From Algoriphagus litoralis (lineage in GTDB: Bacteria > Bacteroidota > Bacteroidia > Cytophagales > Cyclobacteriaceae), in contig NZ_QGOL01000008.1 of the NCBI RefSeq assembly GCF_003259255.1, positions 186,001 through 250,000 on the forward strand: a stretch of 64,000 nt of DNA. The letters are read 5' to 3'. Both the position numbers and the translations under genes were made by a program. The notes below the pieces were generated by a model. It was not told the DNA's origin. It was given only the letters and a program-made list of their open reading frames with translations, and searched no databases. This document shows positions 8,403 through 18,026 of the stretch, one piece after another; positions within the stretch are counted from its first letter, which is position 1; each line of letters starts with the position of its first letter.

Positions 8403-9671
8403 TTAACTTTTTCTTCTCACCACTTGAAAGGTATTGCGGGAAGCCTGCTCCAATAGTACCTCAAATCCCTGTAACAATACCGGGATATCTGCGACTATTG
8501 GATGTAGGATAGTGAGCAATTCCAGTCCATCATTGTATCGGATTTCAAACTCTTCCCGGAGATTTGCCATCAGCCTTTCGAGCTTAAAAAGTTGTGTATC
8601 GATCACAATGGATATACTGATGGCTGAGAGTTGCAGCATATTTACTCTGAGCTTCAGGGTCTGTAGCTGTTCATATACACGATGGATATGTTTCTCCTCA
8701 ATGAAGGTGAAATCCGTTACTTTGAAACTGACCAAGACCTGATCTTTTTTCAACACAATCGTCGGAACCTGATGTGCGGAGGCCTGTTCATGAATCTTGG
8801 TACCTGCAGCCTCTGGATCCAGGAAAGATTTGACATAAAGTGGAATCCCCGCATTAGCCAGGGGCTTGATGGTTTTGGGATGAATCACAGATGCACCGAA
8901 ATAGGTCATTTCTGCCGCTTCTGCATAGCCCAATTCATCAAACTTCTTGGTGTTTTGGAAAAGCTTGGGATCGGCATTGAGTACTCCTGGGACATCTTTC
9001 CAGATCGTCACTGCACCAGCGTCCAAACTAGTAGCGAGGATTGCAGCTGTGAAATCAGAACCCTCCCGACCCAGCGTGGTCGTTTTACCTTTGGGATCTG
9101 AACCGATAAACCCTTGGGTCAATATCGGAAAATTCTCAAGAAGGGGTTTCCATTCGCTCTGACAGGATTTTCTAGTTTTGGTCCAGTCGATTTTTGCGAA
9201 GCGAAAATCAGAATCGGTATGGATCACGGCTCTCGCATCCTGCCAAAGCACGATCAATTCCTGAGAACACAGGTATTCTGCCACTATCCGGGAGGAAATC
9301 ACTTCACCGAAACTCACGATCTGATCATAGAATTCATCGTAGTTTTCAGGGGTAAGTTTCTTTTGGAGGTCATTTTCCAGTTGATGGAAAAGATTGTCCA
9401 GCTTCGCAAAGACAGAATGATCTGGAGGAAATAGGTCCCTGCAAATTGCCTCATGGTAGGTTTTCAAATTTGCACTATTCTCAGAAAAATCTTCCGATTG
9501 TAGTTTCTTGGCCAAAATGGACTCCAGGCCATTGGTCGTTTTTCCCATTGCTGAGACTACAATTATCAAATTTTTTCGCAATCGATTACGGAGAATTTCA
9601 GCTAAGTTCTTTACGGAATCAGCATCTTTGACAGACGCTCCTCCAAATTTGTAAATCATCGTTTTTGCCAT
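8403..9671 (-). CDS. lysC: Aspartate kinase, monofunctional
   Basis: This enzyme makes aspartyl-phosphate, the entry step to lysine, threonine and methionine. The 422-residue protein has the kinase signature KFGGASV (8-14), the LGREGSDFTAA substrate/ATP region, and a C-terminal regulatory part with the length of two ACT domains. It lacks a homoserine dehydrogenase domain, unlike the ThrA fusion at 22.4 kb, so the cell has at least two aspartate kinases. That allows separate feedback control. The gene is divergent from fbp with a 56-bp spacer. Confidence 0.93.
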   Translation of the reverse strand: MAKTMIYKFGGASVKDADSVKNLAEILRNRLRKNLIIVVSAMGKTTNGLESILAKKLQSEDFSENSANLKTYHEAICRDLFPPDHSVFAKLDNLFHQLENDLQKKLTPENYDEFYDQIVSFGEVISSRIVAEYLCSQELIVLWQDARAVIHTDSDFRFAKIDWTKTRKSCQSEWKPLLENFPILTQGFIGSDPKGKTTTLGREGSDFTAAILATSLDAGAVTIWKDVPGVLNADPKLFQNTKKFDELGYAEAAEMTYFGASVIHPKTIKPLANAGIPLYVKSFLDPEAAGTKIHEQASAHQVPTIVLKKDQVLVSFKVTDFTFIEEKHIHRVYEQLQTLKLRVNMLQLSAISISIVIDTQLFKLERLMANLREEFEIRYNDGLELLTILHPIVADIPVLLQGFEVLLEQASRNTFQVVRRKS

Positions 9672-9727
9672 AAGAAATTATTCCTAATTTTCAGGAGTAT
9701 AAACCCAATAATTGTATTTTTCCAATA

Positions 9728-10774
9728 ATGAAAATCTCCCCCTATCAAGCTGACCAAAGTGCTTTGGCATATTCGGTCGGCATCACACTGGATCGCTACA
9801 TCAAACTCAAGCAAGGCGATTTCCCTTTTGCCTCCGGCGAACTCTCCCAACTCCTCCGCGATATCGCCTTGGCTGCGAAGATAGTCAATCGTGAAACCAA
9901 CCGCGCGGGACTGTCCAACATCGCAGGAGCCTTTGGACAGACCAATATTCAAGGCGAGGAGCAGCAAAAGCTCGACGTGATTGCAAACATCCGATTTATG
10001 CGGGCGCTGAGCAAGGGCGGCGAAGTTTGTGCCATCGTTTCAGAAGAAGAAGATGAAGTGATCGACCTGCAAAACAAATCCGGAAAATATGTCGTCGCCA
10101 TTGATCCGCTGGATGGCAGCTCAAATATCGATGTGAATATCAGCATTGGGACCATTTTCTCCATCTACCGCAGAAAGACACCTGTAGGAAGTCCGATCAC
10201 CAGCGAAGACATCATGCAGGCCGGAAATCAACAAGTAGCAGCCGGCTATGTACTGTACGGCTCTTCTACGATGCTGGTGTACACGACAGGTTGTGGGGTA
10301 AGCGGATTCACTTACGAAGCGAGTCTTGGAGAATTTTTCCTTTCTCACCCGGATATCAAAGCCCCGGAAACCGGGAACATCTATTCTATCAATGAGGGAT
10401 TGGAATTGGAATGGCAACCCGGTATCCAGGAATTTGTGAGGGAGTGCAAGGTGAAAAAGTATCAGTCCCGATACATCGGCAGTTTGGTTGCTGATTTTCA
10501 CAGAAACCTGCTCAAGGGTGGAGTTTACCTCTATCCCTCGACTGTACAGAATCCAAGTGGAAAGCTCCGCCTGCTCTATGAAGCCAATGCTCTCGCATTT
10601 ATCATTGAGCAAGCTGGAGGAAAAGCCAGTGATGGTACCCTCAGAATATTAGATATCCAACCCGAGGACCTACACCAGCGAACTCCACTGATCATCGGAT
10701 CCAAGCTGATGGTGGATGAGGCTGAAAAATCCATCCAGCAAGCTTTGTCAGAAATCCATATTATTAGCCGCTAA
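9728..10774 (+). CDS. fbp: Class I fructose-1,6-bisphosphatase
   Basis: The enzyme hydrolyses fructose-1,6-bisphosphate to fructose-6-phosphate in gluconeogenesis. The 348-residue length is normal for the class I family. The metal/phosphate signature [12 protein letters not shown] and the later '[20 protein letters not shown]' type region (18 residues of which match the C-terminal FBPase block) are intact. It is a single gene divergent from the aspartate kinase gene and followed by the sugar dehydrogenase pair. Confidence 0.96.
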   Translation: MKISPYQADQSALAYSVGITLDRYIKLKQGDFPFASGELSQLLRDIALAAKIVNRETNRAGLSNIAGAFGQTNIQGEEQQKLDVIANIRFMRALSKGGEVCAIVSEEEDEVIDLQNKSGKYVVAIDPLDGSSNIDVNISIGTIFSIYRRKTPVGSPITSEDIMQAGNQQVAAGYVLYGSSTMLVYTTGCGVSGFTYEASLGEFFLSHPDIKAPETGNIYSINEGLELEWQPGIQEFVRECKVKKYQSRYIGSLVADFHRNLLKGGVYLYPSTVQNPSGKLRLLYEANALAFIIEQAGGKASDGTLRILDIQPEDLHQRTPLIIGSKLMVDEAEKSIQQALSEIHIISR

Positions 10775-10836
10775 ACAAGATTTAATTCTGAATTTGAATC
10801 TTTACCATTAACTTGGAAGCTGAAAATTCCGAAACT

Positions 10837-11997
10837 ATGAATTCAAACAAACTTTATTTAACTCTGGCAATTGCCCTAGGTTCTGCCACACTTTGGTCTT
10901 CTTGTGAACCAAAAGAAGCTTCTGTGGAATCTGCTGAAGAGACTTTCGCCATCGAAACAGAAAGGCTGACGATCAAAGTAGATACGCTTTATAATGAATT
11001 TGAGAATCCTTGGGGAATGACTTGGCTTTCTGATGGAAGAATGCTGGTGACCGAACGTAAAGGTGAAATCCTCATTTTCAAAGATGACAAATACACCGGA
11101 GAGAAGATTCAGGGACTTCCGCCTGTTCATAATGTAAACCAGGCAGGACTTCTGGACGTGGCTGCACATCCCAAGCATGCGGAGAATGGATGGATCTATA
11201 TCGCTTACGCAAAGCACTTCGAGGATAGCACCGCAGCCACCACCATCATGCGATTCAAGCTGGATGGCAATACTGCTGTAGATCAAGAAGAACTGATCAT
11301 TGCTGGCCCATCTTGGGAAGGTGGCCGACATTTTGGAAGCAGAATCGTGTTTGACAACGAAGGCCACTTGTACTTCTCAAATGGTGACAAAGGAAACATT
11401 CCCATGAATGCCCAGGACCTTACCAATGCACATGGAAAAATCCACCGAATCAACGATGACGGTACGATCCCTAGTGACAACCCTTTTGTGGATTCAGTAG
11501 GTGCTGTGGCTTCGATCTGGTCTTATGGAAACAGAAACCCACAGGGTCTGTATTTCGACAAAGCTACCAATACACTTTGGGAAGCAGAACATGGACCTAA
11601 GGGTGGGGACGAACTAAATATTATCGAAAAGGGAAAAAATTATGGCTGGCCAGTGATCACTTACGGCATCAATTACAACGGTACTATTTTGGCTGAAACT
11701 TCAGAAAAACCTGGAATGGAACAGCCTATCCACTATTGGGTACCGTCTATTGCGACCTGTGGAATCACAGTTGTAACCTCTGATAAATATCCTGGCTGGA
11801 AAGGAAACATCCTGGTTGCGGCTTTGGCAAAGCAACACATCGCTAGAGTTGTATTGAAAGACAACAAACACATCGCCGAGGAAAAATTACTTCCAGGCAT
11901 TGGCCGCGTACGTCAAGTCGCCGAAAGTCCTGACGGCTACATTTATGCCATTACAGAGTTGACTGGATTACTAATAAAGATCCTGCCGGTAAATTAA
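10837..11997 (+). CDS. PQQ-dependent sugar dehydrogenase-like lipoprotein, copy 1
   Basis: I choose the ATG at 10837; a TTG at 10813 is in frame but gives a poor signal peptide. The protein (386 residues) has a lipobox ending in Ser-Ser-Cys. It then has a six-bladed propeller of the soluble glucose/sorbosone dehydrogenase family, with repeated signatures such as WSYGNRNPQGL, EHGPKGGDELN and IGRVRQVAESPDG. Family members (Asd/YliI type) oxidise aldoses with PQQ, probably here in the periplasm or at the outer membrane. The next gene is a close tandem paralogue. The natural sugar and the electron acceptor are unknown. Confidence 0.88.
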   Translation: MNSNKLYLTLAIALGSATLWSSCEPKEASVESAEETFAIETERLTIKVDTLYNEFENPWGMTWLSDGRMLVTERKGEILIFKDDKYTGEKIQGLPPVHNVNQAGLLDVAAHPKHAENGWIYIAYAKHFEDSTAATTIMRFKLDGNTAVDQEELIIAGPSWEGGRHFGSRIVFDNEGHLYFSNGDKGNIPMNAQDLTNAHGKIHRINDDGTIPSDNPFVDSVGAVASIWSYGNRNPQGLYFDKATNTLWEAEHGPKGGDELNIIEKGKNYGWPVITYGINYNGTILAETSEKPGMEQPIHYWVPSIATCGITVVTSDKYPGWKGNILVAALAKQHIARVVLKDNKHIAEEKLLPGIGRVRQVAESPDGYIYAITELTGLLIKILPVN

Positions 11998-12017
11998 GTA
12001 GCCTAAAAACAAAAAGA

Positions 12018-12050
12018 AAGGCCTTCTTGGAAACAGGAAGGTCTTTTTTT
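12018..12050 (+). terminator. Rho-independent terminator after sugar dehydrogenase copy 1
   Basis: A 12-bp stem (12018-12029 with 12034-12045, two G-T pairs) closes a GAAA loop and is followed by a run of T's. It lies just after the stop codon at 11997. Confidence 0.85.
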
Positions 12051-12171
12051 GTCCTTAAATCTACAAAACTTAAGTAGTTGATTTGAGCCAAAATAGGAAG
12101 GTTCGAAATGGTCAAGAAACAAGTGCAACTGTCTTGGCGTTTGGAATACATGTATATCAACTAGACTGAGA

Positions 12172-13338
12172 ATGAACCTGATCAAAAGATTAGTACCTGT
12201 ATTGATTTTTCTAGGAATATCTGTCACCGGAAAATCCTGCACCCCAAAAGAAGAGGATGTTACACCCGAAACTCCACTGACAGAACTTCCCTTCTCCACT
12301 GAAACAGAAAAGATGTCCATCAAAGTGGACACGCTGTACTCTTCCCTACAAAATCCCTGGGGAATGACTTGGCTCGGTGACGGAAGGATGTTGATTACGG
12401 AACGAAAAGGAGAGGTCCTGATTTTTGACAAAGATGAATTCACAGGACAGAAAGTCCAAGGATTGCCTGCAGTCTATGCCAACGGGCAAGCAGGACTTTT
12501 GGACATCACAGTTCACCCGAACTATGCTCAAAATGGCTGGATTTACATTTCCTATGCCAAACCTGTGCCGGGAGGTGGTGCGACTACAATTGCACGATTT
12601 AAACTCAATGGTAATGCAGTAACCTCCTTTGAAGACCTCATCGTCACTACTCCTGCTTGGAATGGAGGAACGCATTATGGCAGCAGGATTGTTTTTGACA
12701 AGGACAATTTTCTTTATTTCACCAACGGAGAGCGAGGCAGTCAAAATAATGCCCAAAACCTAGGCAATTCGCACGGCAAAGTCCATCGAATCCACGATGA
12801 CGGGAGAATACCTACAGACAATCCCTTTGTAAATACGGCTAATGCTGTTCCCTCTATTTGGACCTATGGAAATCGCAATCCTCAGGGAATGATCTATGAT
12901 GAGGCTAATAACCGAATCTGGTCTGTTGAGCATGGCCCAAGAGGTGGTGATGAGCTTAACCTGATCGAAAAAGGCAATAACTATGGCTGGCCTGTCATCA
13001 CCTATGGCATCAACTATAACGGGACTCCGATCACTGAAATCACTGAAAAAGAAGGCATGGAGCAGCCAGTGAAATATTGGGTGCCCTCTATTGCGACCTG
13101 TGGGATGACCATGGTAACTTCCGATAAATATCCTGCCTGGAAGGGGAATATTCTTGTAGCTGCATTGGCAGCAACACATATTGCCAGAGTGGAAATGGAC
13201 GGAACTCGAGCGACTGGCGAAGAAAAACTGTTGCAAGGTATCGGTCGGGTACGACAAGTGTCCCAAAGTCCCGATGGATACATCTACGCTATCACAGAAG
13301 GCACGGGATTATTAATCAAGCTTTTACCTGCTGCATAA
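12172..13338 (+). CDS. PQQ-dependent sugar dehydrogenase-like lipoprotein, copy 2
   Basis: This 388-residue lipoprotein (lipobox Gly-Lys-Ser-Cys) is collinear with the gene just upstream. Both share long stretches such as NPWGMTWL-DGRML-TERKGE, GSRIVFD, GNRNPQG and NYGWPVITYGINYNG. It is therefore a tandem duplicate that has begun to diverge, mostly in the signal region and surface loops. Each copy has its own terminator, so they may be separately regulated. The predicted activity is oxidation of an aldose by a PQQ-type enzyme at the cell envelope; the substrate difference between the copies is unknown. Confidence 0.88.
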   Translation: MNLIKRLVPVLIFLGISVTGKSCTPKEEDVTPETPLTELPFSTETEKMSIKVDTLYSSLQNPWGMTWLGDGRMLITERKGEVLIFDKDEFTGQKVQGLPAVYANGQAGLLDITVHPNYAQNGWIYISYAKPVPGGGATTIARFKLNGNAVTSFEDLIVTTPAWNGGTHYGSRIVFDKDNFLYFTNGERGSQNNAQNLGNSHGKVHRIHDDGRIPTDNPFVNTANAVPSIWTYGNRNPQGMIYDEANNRIWSVEHGPRGGDELNLIEKGNNYGWPVITYGINYNGTPITEITEKEGMEQPVKYWVPSIATCGMTMVTSDKYPAWKGNILVAALAATHIARVEMDGTRATGEEKLLQGIGRVRQVSQSPDGYIYAITEGTGLLIKLLPAA

Positions 13339-13343
13339 ATGAA

Positions 13344-13373
13344 AAAGAGGGCTAATCAAAGCCCTCTTTTTTT
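13344..13373 (+). terminator. Rho-independent terminator after sugar dehydrogenase copy 2
   Basis: The 10-bp perfect stem AAAGAGGGCT / AGCCCTCTTT (13344-13353, 13360-13369) with a 6-nt loop and a T-run sits six bases after the stop codon. Confidence 0.88.
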
Positions 13374-13380
13374 CTCCTCA

Positions 13381-13561
13381 CTAAAATAGTATTCCCCCTA
13401 GACCTTTCTTCAAATGTTGTCTGAGAAGGAAAAAGTCGATCCACCGTTCTACTTTATTCCAGAAAAGCCATTTAACGATCCTCCTGTTTTAAAGCAAGAA
13501 ATTCTTCTTCTCGAATTCGATTACGCTCTGCCTTTGTAAGATAACGTATTTGGAGAAGTGT
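13381..13561 (-). pseudogene. Possible decayed small coding region
   Basis: Downstream of gpsA two reverse-strand open segments in different frames read like protein but lack good starts. One, about 13561 to 13472, ends in RIREEEFLALKQEDR before a stop. The other, about 13473 to 13381, reads KWLFWNKVERWIDF onward and ends at a TAG. One frameshift would join them. Codon content and amino acid mix are plausible, but this may equally be non-coding DNA. No family is recognised. Confidence 0.25.
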
Positions 13562-13577
13562 AATTTATGGCTATTAC

Positions 13578-14642
13578 TTACACAAAATCCACATCCACAC
13601 TGAAGGGATATTTCATCAGGAATTGTAGAGCATCCTCGATTGCCAGATCTTCAAAGAGCACCCGATGAAGATTTTCTGTAATTGGAGCTCTGATTCCTGC
13701 AGTTTTTATAAAAGCATCCATCACACGAATGGTATTTACACCTTCCGCAACTTCATCCATGGTGGCCAAAATCTGGTCTAAGGACTCTCCCTTTGCCAAT
13801 CTGAAACCAACCGTGAAATTCCGTGAATCCACTGAATTGCAGGTGGTAACCAAGTCACCTATTCCAGCCAAACCCATCACCGACTGCACGCTGCCACCAA
13901 GCGCTTTGCTGAGGTGAACCATCTCCACCATGCCTCGGGAGATTAAGAGACCTTTGGCATTTTCTCCCAAACCCAAACCCGCCAAGGCTCCAGAAGCAAT
14001 TGCAATGATATTTTTGAGTACTCCGCTGAGCTCTACGCCAATGATATCCGAATTGCCATACACTTGAAATTTCTCTGATCTGAGCAATCGTTGACCCTCC
14101 AGAATGACTTCATTGTACTTACTCGCGATTACCGTAGCTGCGGGATGGCCAACACTGAGTTCCTTAGAGATATTGGGGCCTGCCAGACAGCCAACTCTCA
14201 CCGCAACTGTTTCCTGAAGGATCACCTCACTCATGGTAAGGATTTGGCTTCGCTTCAGTTTTTGGACCGTTTCCAGACTTTCCTTGGGATTTAGATTCAG
14301 CGCCAGACCTTTAGTCCCGTGAATGATCAGGTGATAAGGATACAGAAAAGGGCCAAAATTCCTGACCACTTCAAGAAAAGCTCCCGAGGGAATCATGAAA
14401 AAAAGAATATTACAGGACTTACAGAGTTCTTCGGGATCAAAAGTCGCCCGAATGGAGGGATGGATTTCCCTACCGGAAGTTTGATGCGCGGAGTTGATTT
14501 CTTCCACGACTTCTTCCTTTCGGGCATAGACCATTACCTCGTTCTTTTCGGCGAGCATATTGGCAATGGCAGTTCCGAAACTTCCAACTCCAACCACTCC
14601 GATTTTTTTGGATTTAGAAGAGTTTTTCAAGGCCATATCCAT
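13578..14642 (-). CDS. gpsA: NAD(P)-dependent glycerol-3-phosphate dehydrogenase
   Basis: GpsA reduces dihydroxyacetone phosphate to sn-glycerol-3-phosphate, the backbone of phospholipids. The 354-residue protein has the dinucleotide-binding motif GVVGVGSFGTAIA (15-27). It also has the catalytic block GVLKNIIAIASG, which holds the key Lys. The start (ATG 14642, or 14636 two codons later) lies inside the 3' end of an acyltransferase gene. The overlap of about 25-30 bp implies translational coupling between making and acylating glycerol-3-phosphate. Confidence 0.95.
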   Translation of the reverse strand: MDMALKNSSKSKKIGVVGVGSFGTAIANMLAEKNEVMVYARKEEVVEEINSAHQTSGREIHPSIRATFDPEELCKSCNILFFMIPSGAFLEVVRNFGPFLYPYHLIIHGTKGLALNLNPKESLETVQKLKRSQILTMSEVILQETVAVRVGCLAGPNISKELSVGHPAATVIASKYNEVILEGQRLLRSEKFQVYGNSDIIGVELSGVLKNIIAIASGALAGLGLGENAKGLLISRGMVEMVHLSKALGGSVQSVMGLAGIGDLVTTCNSVDSRNFTVGFRLAKGESLDQILATMDEVAEGVNTIRVMDAFIKTAGIRAPITENLHRVLFEDLAIEDALQFLMKYPFSVDVDFV

Positions 14643-16311
14643 GTAGTCTATTGTGATAAAAATAAAGCAAACTCATATCCTCGGTAGCGATGCTCCCGGA
14701 TTTGTCGCGGATAATCGGCCGTTTGGCATGGTACATGCCCACATTGTCAATCCCATGTGCAATGACCTCGTCCATATCCTTTTTCATATGCGGAGCGATA
14801 TCGATCATACCCTGTGATTTCAATTCCAAAATGCGATCCATCACCAGTTGACAGGCTGATTTGAATTCTTCATAAGGAATCAAAATCTCCTCCTCTGGCA
14901 ATCTGATAAGGTCAAATATATCCAGCTTGTTGTTCTTGGATCTGATCAATTCAAATCCCACAAATGCTACCAAATGGGAACTGAAAACCCGGTTTATTTT
15001 GTGAAATTCTTCCACGATCCGCTTTCCTAGCATGTGGGTATATTCCTCTTCCCGCTGTTGATCCAGGGTGATTTTTCCTTCGGAAATAAAGTAATCCCGA
15101 GTATCGATCTTCCTTCCCCGCTTGTCCAGACTATTTCCGTCCTGATCGACATAGTTGCCAAGGACATCCATAGCGCGACCCACCGACACGGATATATCAG
15201 ACCCCTTGGTGAAGAATTTCAGCAAAAACTTAAAAATCTTGTATGAGGTAGAAAACTCATCGTTTTCCTTGTAGTAGCGCTCCTGGCCCGTGATGCTCAA
15301 ATGATCCCGGATCAAACTTGGGGCCTCCAAAACGAAATGGTAATTAATTGTCACGGGGACAATGAAGATTTTCCCCGAATTGTCATTGAATCCCTGCTGA
15401 AAATTGGCTCGTTGTGCCTCTATCGCTGTGCTCAAAAGCCCCAATTTAAGCTTGGATTCGATCATCCCGCTTCGAGATCGGGTTCCTCCTGGGAAAAACA
15501 AACTGTGACACCCAAACTGAATCGCTTCTTTGGAGTAGGTTTTCAGCGTCTCCAGATACATCAGGTTTTTCTTTCTGCGATCCACCTTATATGCCCCTAG
15601 GGCATTCATAAAATAGGCGAAAATGGAAATATTAAAAAGATTCAATCCTGCACCATAGATGAATGGAGGCATTCCCAACACAGATATAATCCAGCCGATG
15701 AGGATACTGTCCAAATTGGAAAAGTGCGTCGGCACCATCACGATCGTCCCTTTGGTGGCCAAATCCCGAATCTGATCAGTCTGACCTGTGATTTGGATTT
15801 TGTCTTGAAGCGTATACTGATTGCTGAAAATGGACTTGATCCCCTTGACTCGGGCCGCATTGAGCAAGCGTGAGAAGCCATAGGTGACCACCCTCCTGGT
15901 AAATTTATAATGAGAGGCCTTGAAATTGGACGCTATTTCTTCTGAATAGCGTGCCGTGATCCTGTAGAGAATGTCCTGATAGGCCTTGAAGCGATTGGTC
16001 TTATCGAGGTTTAAGTCTGTATTTACAGCAAGCAGAGCGGATTTGACCTCATTCCAAAATTGATTCTCATCGTCTGGATCAACAGCCCAAGGGTTTTGCT
16101 TAATTCGTAATTTTTCTCGGTAAAGTGTCGTCTCCAACTCTTCCTTCAGGATATCAGGATTTTTCCCGGTCAGTCCCAGCACTCTCGCTTGGGCAAGATC
16201 TGCAACCTTCTTTACAAATTCCTTTCGTTCTCGGGCCAATTTCACCACCGGCCATTCATCCTTACTGGGAATGATGGGTTCGTACCGATGCTTTATGTAT
16301 TTCTCGTCCAA
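14614..16311 (-). CDS. PlsB-like glycerol-phosphate acyltransferase
   Basis: The protein (565 residues) has the acyltransferase motif I HX4D (H196 to D201, in THFSNLDS) and motif III as PGGTRSRSG (274-282), where the usual Glu of 'EGTRS' is replaced by Gly. This is typical of large PlsB-type acyltransferases of Bacteroidota. It should acylate glycerol-3-phosphate or 1-acyl-glycerol-3-phosphate at the inner membrane. The direct overlap with gpsA, which supplies the acceptor, supports this. Which of the two acylation steps it performs is not decided by the sequence. Confidence 0.87.
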   Translation of the reverse strand: MDEKYIKHRYEPIIPSKDEWPVVKLARERKEFVKKVADLAQARVLGLTGKNPDILKEELETTLYREKLRIKQNPWAVDPDDENQFWNEVKSALLAVNTDLNLDKTNRFKAYQDILYRITARYSEEIASNFKASHYKFTRRVVTYGFSRLLNAARVKGIKSIFSNQYTLQDKIQITGQTDQIRDLATKGTIVMVPTHFSNLDSILIGWIISVLGMPPFIYGAGLNLFNISIFAYFMNALGAYKVDRRKKNLMYLETLKTYSKEAIQFGCHSLFFPGGTRSRSGMIESKLKLGLLSTAIEAQRANFQQGFNDNSGKIFIVPVTINYHFVLEAPSLIRDHLSITGQERYYKENDEFSTSYKIFKFLLKFFTKGSDISVSVGRAMDVLGNYVDQDGNSLDKRGRKIDTRDYFISEGKITLDQQREEEYTHMLGKRIVEEFHKINRVFSSHLVAFVGFELIRSKNNKLDIFDLIRLPEEEILIPYEEFKSACQLVMDRILELKSQGMIDIAPHMKKDMDEVIAHGIDNVGMYHAKRPIIRDKSGSIATEDMSLLYFYHNRLHGYGLEKLF

Positions 16312-16391
16312 AGGTGAATGTGGTTTTTTAAAAAGCCCAAAGATAGCTAAAATGCGATTTCTAAACGGATTTCCTTGGAGAGCCTTTTAAT

Positions 16392-16871
16392 TCAGGCCTT
16401 AGAGCGTACAAAAATAGCTACCAAGGCTGAAGTCAATATCCCCATAATTGCCGCACCGACGACTGACTGAAAGATGTAGCTTTTGAGGTTAAAATATTCT
16501 TCAGCGGCCTGCTGCTCCATTTGACCGGAAGAGACAGAATAGGCTATGACATTCTGAAAATACTCAGGAGTGATGTAAGTGCTGGTAATGTATTGACTCA
16601 GAGGACTCAAAATCACCACGACCAGCGTCACAACCAATCCTGAAATAAAGCCCTGTTTATACGACATTTTTCCTCCATAGAAATTTCGCTTTTTGTCCAA
16701 AAGTGCGAATACATAAATAGCAATTGCGATTGGGGCGATAAAATTGGTGTAGGTCGCTTGCTTATCGATGTGGACATCATGCCACCCCATGGCTTTCTCA
16801 AAAACCATCCAAATCAATCCCATTAATACAAAGAGGATTCCCCATTTGATTTCTATTTTTCGATCTTTCAT
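16392..16871 (-). CDS. DUF4199 family membrane protein
   Basis: From the ATG at 16871 the protein has 159 residues with four predicted membrane segments: near residues 9-25, 43-60, 75-97 and 130-155. This is the DUF4199 pattern common in Bacteroidota; the function is unknown. An in-frame 28-residue extension upstream is Cys-rich and unlike the family, so I did not use it. It is divergent from the polyprenyl synthase gene and on the same strand as the acyltransferase gene. Confidence 0.82.
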   Translation of the reverse strand: MKDRKIEIKWGILFVLMGLIWMVFEKAMGWHDVHIDKQATYTNFIAPIAIAIYVFALLDKKRNFYGGKMSYKQGFISGLVVTLVVVILSPLSQYITSTYITPEYFQNVIAYSVSSGQMEQQAAEEYFNLKSYIFQSVVGAAIMGILTSALVAIFVRSKA

Positions 16872-17030
16872 AATGCTGCAAAGGCTTTTTGTTTCAAGAG
16901 AGATGCATTTGGTACAAAATACAGAAAATACCAAAACGATTATGAAATTCTCCATGTTAGAACCAGTGTAAAGAGCGAAGTCCCTTGCCCATGAGCGAAA
17001 GGATAGTATTTTTACGCCACCTAATCACAG

Positions 17031-18005
17031 ATGAAACCAGACCTCAAACAAATACAAGTCCCCATCGAGCCAGAAATGGCGGAGTTTGAGCATAAGTTTA
17101 GGGACTTTATGAAAAGTAAGGTCAAACTCCTAGACCACATCACCAACTACATTGTCAAGCGTAAGGGTAAGCAGATGCGCCCGATGTTTGTCTTTCTGAC
17201 CGCGGGCGTATGTGGTACAATCAATGAATCGACCCACCGAGGAGCTGCATTAATTGAGTTGCTTCACACGGCATCATTGGTTCACGATGATGTGGTAGAT
17301 GACTCCAATTATCGCCGTGGTTTTTTTTCAATCAATGCCCTTTGGAAAAATAAGATTGCTGTTTTAGTAGGTGATTATCTCCTTTCCCGAGGCCTTTTAT
17401 TAAGTGTGGAATACGGTGATTTTCACTTGTTGCGAATAGTATCGAATGCAGTGAAAGAAATGTCGGAGGGTGAACTCCTTCAGAGCTACAAAGCTCGAAA
17501 ACTGGATGTCGACGAAGAGGTCTACTACGATATTATCCGGAAAAAAACCGCCAGCCTGATTGCTTCCTGCTGCGCAGTGGGCTCGGCCAGTGTGGAAAAA
17601 AATGAGGAGAATGTGGAGCGGATGCGCCTTTTCGGAGAAAAAGTCGGCATGGCTTTCCAGATCAAGGACGATCTATTCGACTTTGGTGAAGACGAAATTG
17701 GCAAGCCTGTAGGTATCGATATCAAGGAAAAGAAGATGACCCTGCCGCTGATCTATGCCCTTAGAAACTCGGATTGGCTTTCCAAAAAGAAGATTATTTA
17801 TCTGATTCGAAATCGATCAGATGACAAAAAAGCGGTGAATGAAGTCATAGACTTTGTAAAGAAAAGCGGAGGTCTACATTACGCCAAAGAAAAAATGAAT
17901 GGCTTCTATCAAGAGGCACTCGATATTTTAAACGGATTCCCAGATTCTGATTACAAAACTTCACTACGCAATTTGGTGAGCTATTCGATAGAGCGAAGGA
18001 AATAA
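17031..18005 (+). CDS. Polyprenyl diphosphate synthase (long chain)
   Basis: This trans-isoprenyl diphosphate synthase has both aspartate-rich motifs: DDVVD at 86-90 and DDLFD at 213-217. They bind Mg and the allylic diphosphate. The 324-residue length and the small residues before the first motif fit enzymes that make the C35-C40 side chain of menaquinone (IspB/HepT type). Product chain length cannot be read with certainty. The gene is single and convergent with the GH43 gene, 21 bp away. Confidence 0.92.
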   Translation: MKPDLKQIQVPIEPEMAEFEHKFRDFMKSKVKLLDHITNYIVKRKGKQMRPMFVFLTAGVCGTINESTHRGAALIELLHTASLVHDDVVDDSNYRRGFFSINALWKNKIAVLVGDYLLSRGLLLSVEYGDFHLLRIVSNAVKEMSEGELLQSYKARKLDVDEEVYYDIIRKKTASLIASCCAVGSASVEKNEENVERMRLFGEKVGMAFQIKDDLFDFGEDEIGKPVGIDIKEKKMTLPLIYALRNSDWLSKKKIIYLIRNRSDDKKAVNEVIDFVKKSGGLHYAKEKMNGFYQEALDILNGFPDSDYKTSLRNLVSYSIERRK

Positions 18006-18026
18006 ATCTGGAAACCCGCCTTTATC

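Noticed and set aside
16872..16955. 28-residue N-terminal extension of the DUF4199 protein
   Set aside because: It is Cys-rich and unlike the family, which begins at the MKDRKIEIKWG position.
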